The notes under the pieces: model-generated
What the model was told of the DNA's origin: nothing
Seen by the model: the letters and a program-made list of their open reading frames with translations, nothing else
The model's database searches: none
Source of the DNA: Nonomuraea polychroma
Lineage (GTDB): Bacteria > Actinomycetota > Actinomycetes > Streptosporangiales > Streptosporangiaceae
NCBI RefSeq assembly: GCF_004011505.1
Contig: NZ_SAUN01000001.1
Span: 5,084,001-5,148,000 of the forward strand
Length of the DNA stretch: 64,000 bases
Direction: 5' to 3'
Shown: piece after piece, positions 60,824 to 64,000 of the stretch
Layout: every line of letters begins with the position of its first letter
Position numbering within the stretch: the first letter of the stretch is position 1
Made by a program: the position numbers and the translations under genes

Positions 60824-63800
60824 TCATCTCATATCGCGTAGCCGCCGCTCGATCTGGCGCAGCAGGTTCCGTTCTTCATTGATCCTCCTGCGGTGCGGCC
60901 CGTCTTCTCCCATACGAGCCTGCTCATCCTTCCGGAACTTTATGCTCTTCCTGAGATCCTCCGCCAGTTCTTCTAACTCCTCCCTCGCCCATTCCTTCGG
61001 CACATACTTCGGCAGATCGCCGTGGACTTTTCCGGTCCCGTCCAGGCGCGGAAGCTCAGGGCCGCAATTATGGACCAGAACGTCACCGGCACCGGCCGCG
61101 ACATGATAGGTATGCGCTCCAGAAACGGTGAGATTGTGGACCTGCTGGCTGGAGGTCGTCCACTTCGCGACCGACTTGACCTGCACGTACGTTCCGGCGC
61201 TGGTCTGCAGCCACGCTCCGGCCTGCAATCTGGTCGCGGGCACCCAGTCCTGCAGGGTTGGGACCCAGAATGGGTGGTGATCCGTGGCGATGATCACACC
61301 GGTGTCGACGTTGATCTGGACGAGATTCTTGGCGCCCTTGCTCGAGATCAAGGCGATGACGGTCTTGGCCTCTAATTTGCCCGTGACCGGATCAGTGGAC
61401 TGGACCTTGTCACCGACTTGTATGTCTTCAATGGGTTTCTTGGATCCGTCGCCCATCACGACAAGGGTTCCCGGCACGAAACTGCTGGGCTTGGCACAGG
61501 CTTCGTAAGCTCTCTGTGCCGCCTCCCTCGCCTTTTCCGCCACCTTCAACTTGTCCTTGGCCGCGAGCCAGTTCTTGAAGGCGCTGATGGCATCCCCAGC
61601 GTGTTTCCAGACGGCCTTGCCGAGCTCGTATGCCTTCTTCCATTTCCACGGCAGCGCGTATTTCGCGGCGAGTTTGCCCGCCAGGCCGCCGGCGAGTGAG
61701 CCGAGGATATTGAGTGCGGTTTCACCGCACGCGCCCATATCGCCGGTGGTGAAGCACTTGATTCCGGCGGTAATGCCGAGCTCGTCTGCGGCGATTTTCG
61801 CGATGGCCAGGATCGCGTTCAACAGGAGCTTGAGCTGGCGATCCACCTCAGCCTGGGCCGCCTTGGCGCTGGCTTCGGCCTGCTGCTTGCGCTTGAGCTT
61901 GCACGCCGTGCTCTTGGGCTTGGCGCAGGGGTCGGCCGGCCGGGCATCATCGATCACCTTCAGGCCGCTCGGGTCGGAGGCGCCGATGGGGTTGTTGCCT
62001 GCGTAGGAGTAGGGGTTGGTCCACTGCGGTTTGGACAGGTCCAGCAGCGGGTCCGTGGAGATGAACTTGGCGATGGCCGGGTCGTAGTAGCGCGCCGACA
62101 GGTAGTCGAGTCCCGTGGAGGCGTCTTCGGTCTTGCCGAGGAAGCCATGGTCGGTGAAGGGCAGGTCGTCGTTGCCGCGGCGCTGGCCGAATGGGAGGTA
62201 GCGTTCGCGGGAGATCTGGCCGGTGGCGTCGTCAATGGCGAGCTGGGTGGAGCCGTGCAGCCCGGAGGCCATCCATTTCAGGCTGGTGCCGGTGCGCATG
62301 GCGACGACCGCACCGTCGGGTCCGGTGTAGTAGCGAGTGGCCTTGACCCCAGCCGCGGTGGCCTGGACTTCCATGGAGCCCAGATAGAGGGTGGCGGTGC
62401 CATCGGGGTCGCGGCGGATGAGTCGTTCGCCGTCGGCGTCGTAGACCATGGAGGTCTCTTGACCATTGACGACGGCCTTGTCCATCTGGCCGAGGGCGTT
62501 CCAGGTGAAGGTGGCTTGTTTGTTGTCGACAGTGCGGGCGACCAGTTGGCCGGCGTTGTCGTAACCGTACGTGTCGGTGCGGCCGGGCCTGCTGATGGAG
62601 GTGACAGCGTTCGGCCGGACGGCAGAGGCGCCGGCGGCCGGGTAGGTGTAGGTGGCGGTGGCTCCGTTGTCCGTGACACTGGCCAGGTTGCCAACCGGAT
62701 CATAAGTGAACGACTGCCTGTAGGGGTCGACGCCCTGGCCGTCGGCACCTGCCGTGCAGGAAGCGCCGGTGGTGGTGTAGGCGCTGCTCAACCGGGACAG
62801 TCCGTCGTAGGTGAAGCACTCCGACTGGCCGGGGCTGGCACCGGCCGCGGAAGCGGCGTCCAGAATGCGGGTGATCTCACCAGCCGGGTTGTAGGTGAGC
62901 TGGTCGTCCTGTGCCACCTGGGCGCCTGCCGTAGTGGTCAGGCGGTTGAGCCAGCCCGTGCCCTCATCCCAGGTAAAGGTGCGTTTGACCTGTGCGTTGG
63001 CGCCATAGGAGCGCTCGTTGAGCCGAGCGGTGGCCGAGTAGGCGGTGTTCTTGATGTAGGTGGTGCCACCGCCGTAGTTTGAGGTCAGGCCCTGGGCTAA
63101 GCCGAGCTCGGTGTAGGTCAGGGTGAGCGTTTCAGCAGCGAGATCGCCCTTGCCGGGTAGACCCTGTTCGATCATGTTGCCGGCGTTGTCGTATTTCGTG
63201 GTGAAGGCGTACTCGCCGGCTAATGCGCCTTCGGTAGCGGGGATAGTCAGTTTGGTCTCGGTGGCCCGGTAGGCGTTGTCGTAAGCGATGACCGTATCGG
63301 TGTAGGCGTTGCCACCGACGTAGCGGATGGAGGCCGCCAGGTAGCCCTTGGCCACGCCGTCGTAGGTCCATTCGGCCAGCTTGGTGCCGGTCTGCGGCTC
63401 GCCGGACCACTGGCTGGTACGCCGCCCAAGCTCGTCGTAGAGGTTGGAGACCTTGGCACCGTTGCCGTCGACGCCCCACACCTGTCGACCGGCAGCGTCA
63501 TAGCCATAGGTCGCCGAGCCTGCGTCGGGGTCGGTGGCGGCGGTGCGGCGGCCGAGCCAGTCGTAGGTGTAGGTACGGACGTTGCCGTTCGCATCGGTGA
63601 TCTTGGTGAGGTTGCCGGCGGCGTTGTAGCCGTAGGTTGTGTCGTGGTGGGTGGAGGCGTCCTTCCACTCCTCGGTCTTGACGGTGCGGTCGTAGACATC
63701 GGAGACGGTGACGGTCTTGCCGCCGACCGGCGGCGTCACTTCGACGCGGTCCAGGCCCGGGTAGGCGGTGGTGGTCCGCCGATATTCGGTGGACTTGTGG

Positions 63801-64000
63801 TGGTCGATGGCCGCGGTCGGGCGTTCCATGCTGTCATAGACCTTCTTGGTCCACGACGGCAGCGTGGTCAGGGCCGGGTTGAGCAGGCCACTGCCGGGCG
63901 CGTCGCCGTTGTGCGCAGGCTGAGAGGTGGCGGCGATCAGACCGCGGGCGTCGTAGGTGGTGACGGTAACGATCCGCCCACCGGATGGGGAGGCGGTCTG
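60824..64000 (-). CDS. RHS-repeat polymorphic toxin with HINT domain and short C-terminal tip (C-terminal half)
   Basis: The frame is open to the right edge, giving 1,058 residues of the C-terminal part. YD repeats (e.g. YGYDAAGRQVWGVDGNG, YTYDWLGRRTAATDPDAG) lead to the RHS core end GLDYLSARYYDPAIAKFIST and NPYSYAGNNPIGASDPSGL. Then come a Lys/Ala-rich linker with a hydrophobic stretch and a HINT autoprocessing domain (about 61064-61495: SSFVPGTLVVMGDGSKKPIE, TDHHPFWVP, VHNLTVSGAHTYHV, ending VLVHNC). The last 79 residues are a charged, mostly helical tip (GKVHGDLPKYVPKEW; GEDGPHRRRINEERNLLRQI), unrecognised. HINT cleavage at HN|C would free the tip. The tip DNA is less GC-rich than the repeats, typical of exchanged toxin ends. 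Confidence 0.9.
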   Translation of the reverse strand, partial: QTASPSGGRIVTVTTYDARGLIAATSQPAHNGDAPGSGLLNPALTTLPSWTKKVYDSMERPTAAIDHHKSTEYRRTTTAYPGLDRVEVTPPVGGKTVTVSDVYDRTVKTEEWKDASTHHDTTYGYNAAGNLTKITDANGNVRTYTYDWLGRRTAATDPDAGSATYGYDAAGRQVWGVDGNGAKVSNLYDELGRRTSQWSGEPQTGTKLAEWTYDGVAKGYLAASIRYVGGNAYTDTVIAYDNAYRATETKLTIPATEGALAGEYAFTTKYDNAGNMIEQGLPGKGDLAAETLTLTYTELGLAQGLTSNYGGGTTYIKNTAYSATARLNERSYGANAQVKRTFTWDEGTGWLNRLTTTAGAQVAQDDQLTYNPAGEITRILDAASAAGASPGQSECFTYDGLSRLSSAYTTTGASCTAGADGQGVDPYRQSFTYDPVGNLASVTDNGATATYTYPAAGASAVRPNAVTSISRPGRTDTYGYDNAGQLVARTVDNKQATFTWNALGQMDKAVVNGQETSMVYDADGERLIRRDPDGTATLYLGSMEVQATAAGVKATRYYTGPDGAVVAMRTGTSLKWMASGLHGSTQLAIDDATGQISRERYLPFGQRRGNDDLPFTDHGFLGKTEDASTGLDYLSARYYDPAIAKFISTDPLLDLSKPQWTNPYSYAGNNPIGASDPSGLKVIDDARPADPCAKPKSTACKLKRKQQAEASAKAAQAEVDRQLKLLLNAILAIAKIAADELGITAGIKCFTTGDMGACGETALNILGSLAGGLAGKLAAKYALPWKWKKAYELGKAVWKHAGDAISAFKNWLAAKDKLKVAEKAREAAQRAYEACAKPSSFVPGTLVVMGDGSKKPIEDIQVGDKVQSTDPVTGKLEAKTVIALISSKGAKNLVQINVDTGVIIATDHHPFWVPTLQDWVPATRLQAGAWLQTSAGTYVQVKSVAKWTTSSQQVHNLTVSGAHTYHVAAGAGDVLVHNCGPELPRLDGTGKVHGDLPKYVPKEWAREELEELAEDLRKSIKFRKDEQARMGEDGPHRRRINEERNLLRQIERRLRDMR

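Noticed and set aside
61064..61495. Intein
   Set aside because: The HINT domain is at the end of an RHS protein and is followed only by a short toxin-like tip, so it is a processing domain; there is no host exon sequence to splice.

Overview
This is a high-GC (about 70 percent by eye) actinomycete chromosome segment. Genes show strong third-position G/C, many GTG starts, AGGAGG-type ribosome binding sites and frequent 4-base ATGA gene overlaps. Two DUF574-type methyltransferases, a CATRA/CHAT system, a 6C-like small RNA and a large RHS toxin suggest a filamentous, multicellular actinomycete. Streptosporangiales (Nonomuraea-like) is my guess; no rRNA or housekeeping marker is present to prove it. 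I saw no tRNA, rRNA, CRISPR array, integrase or intact insertion sequence.

Layout. 1-5.1 kb: the start of a low-molecular-weight tyrosine phosphatase, a frameshifted secreted amidase-like pseudogene, a dodecin, a DUF3099 membrane protein, a triple-hairpin 6C-like sRNA, then a molybdenum-cofactor remnant (DUF6457, a MobA tail, intact moaA) and a divergent HxlR/oxidoreductase pair. 5.1-17 kb: two secreted proteins with related C-terminal domains (one with ten PVQGAx repeats), an acyl-CoA ligase, a POT transporter, a TRIC channel, a MocR regulator divergent from a YczE membrane protein, a GH15 hydrolase, an MFS exporter and a VOC protein. 17.1-22.3 kb: a compact leftward three-gene operon (small protein, membrane-anchored CATRA protein, TPR-CHAT caspase-like protease), matching the predicted CATRA conflict systems; a SUKH-domain gene diverges from it. 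23.9-38.3 kb: Tat-exported hydrolases, a lytic transglycosylase, an AraC/phytanoyl dioxygenase group, a non-canonical SDR, a tungsten-type aldehyde oxidoreductase, a SpoIIE-type phosphatase, a double ferritin-like protein and an SGNH hydrolase.

38.3-60 kb is a plant-polysaccharide region. A secreted CBM2-GH62 arabinofuranosidase is followed by a divergent pair: a GH35 beta-galactosidase, and a lacI-GH42-GH31-GH1 operon whose enzymes together would take apart xyloglucan oligosaccharides. A second locus (secreted GH53 endo-galactanase, GH42, ABC binding protein and two permeases, LacI) forms a complete galactan uptake and hydrolysis system apart from the ATPase. Its divergent promoters carry two copies of one 16-bp operator in opposite orientation. 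Two closely related DUF574 methyltransferases and a 5'-truncated methionine-synthase-like pseudogene lie beside this locus.

60-64 kb: the C-terminal half of an RHS toxin with a HINT autoprocessing domain and a short, lower-GC, charged toxin tip, facing a small gene that could encode its immunity protein.
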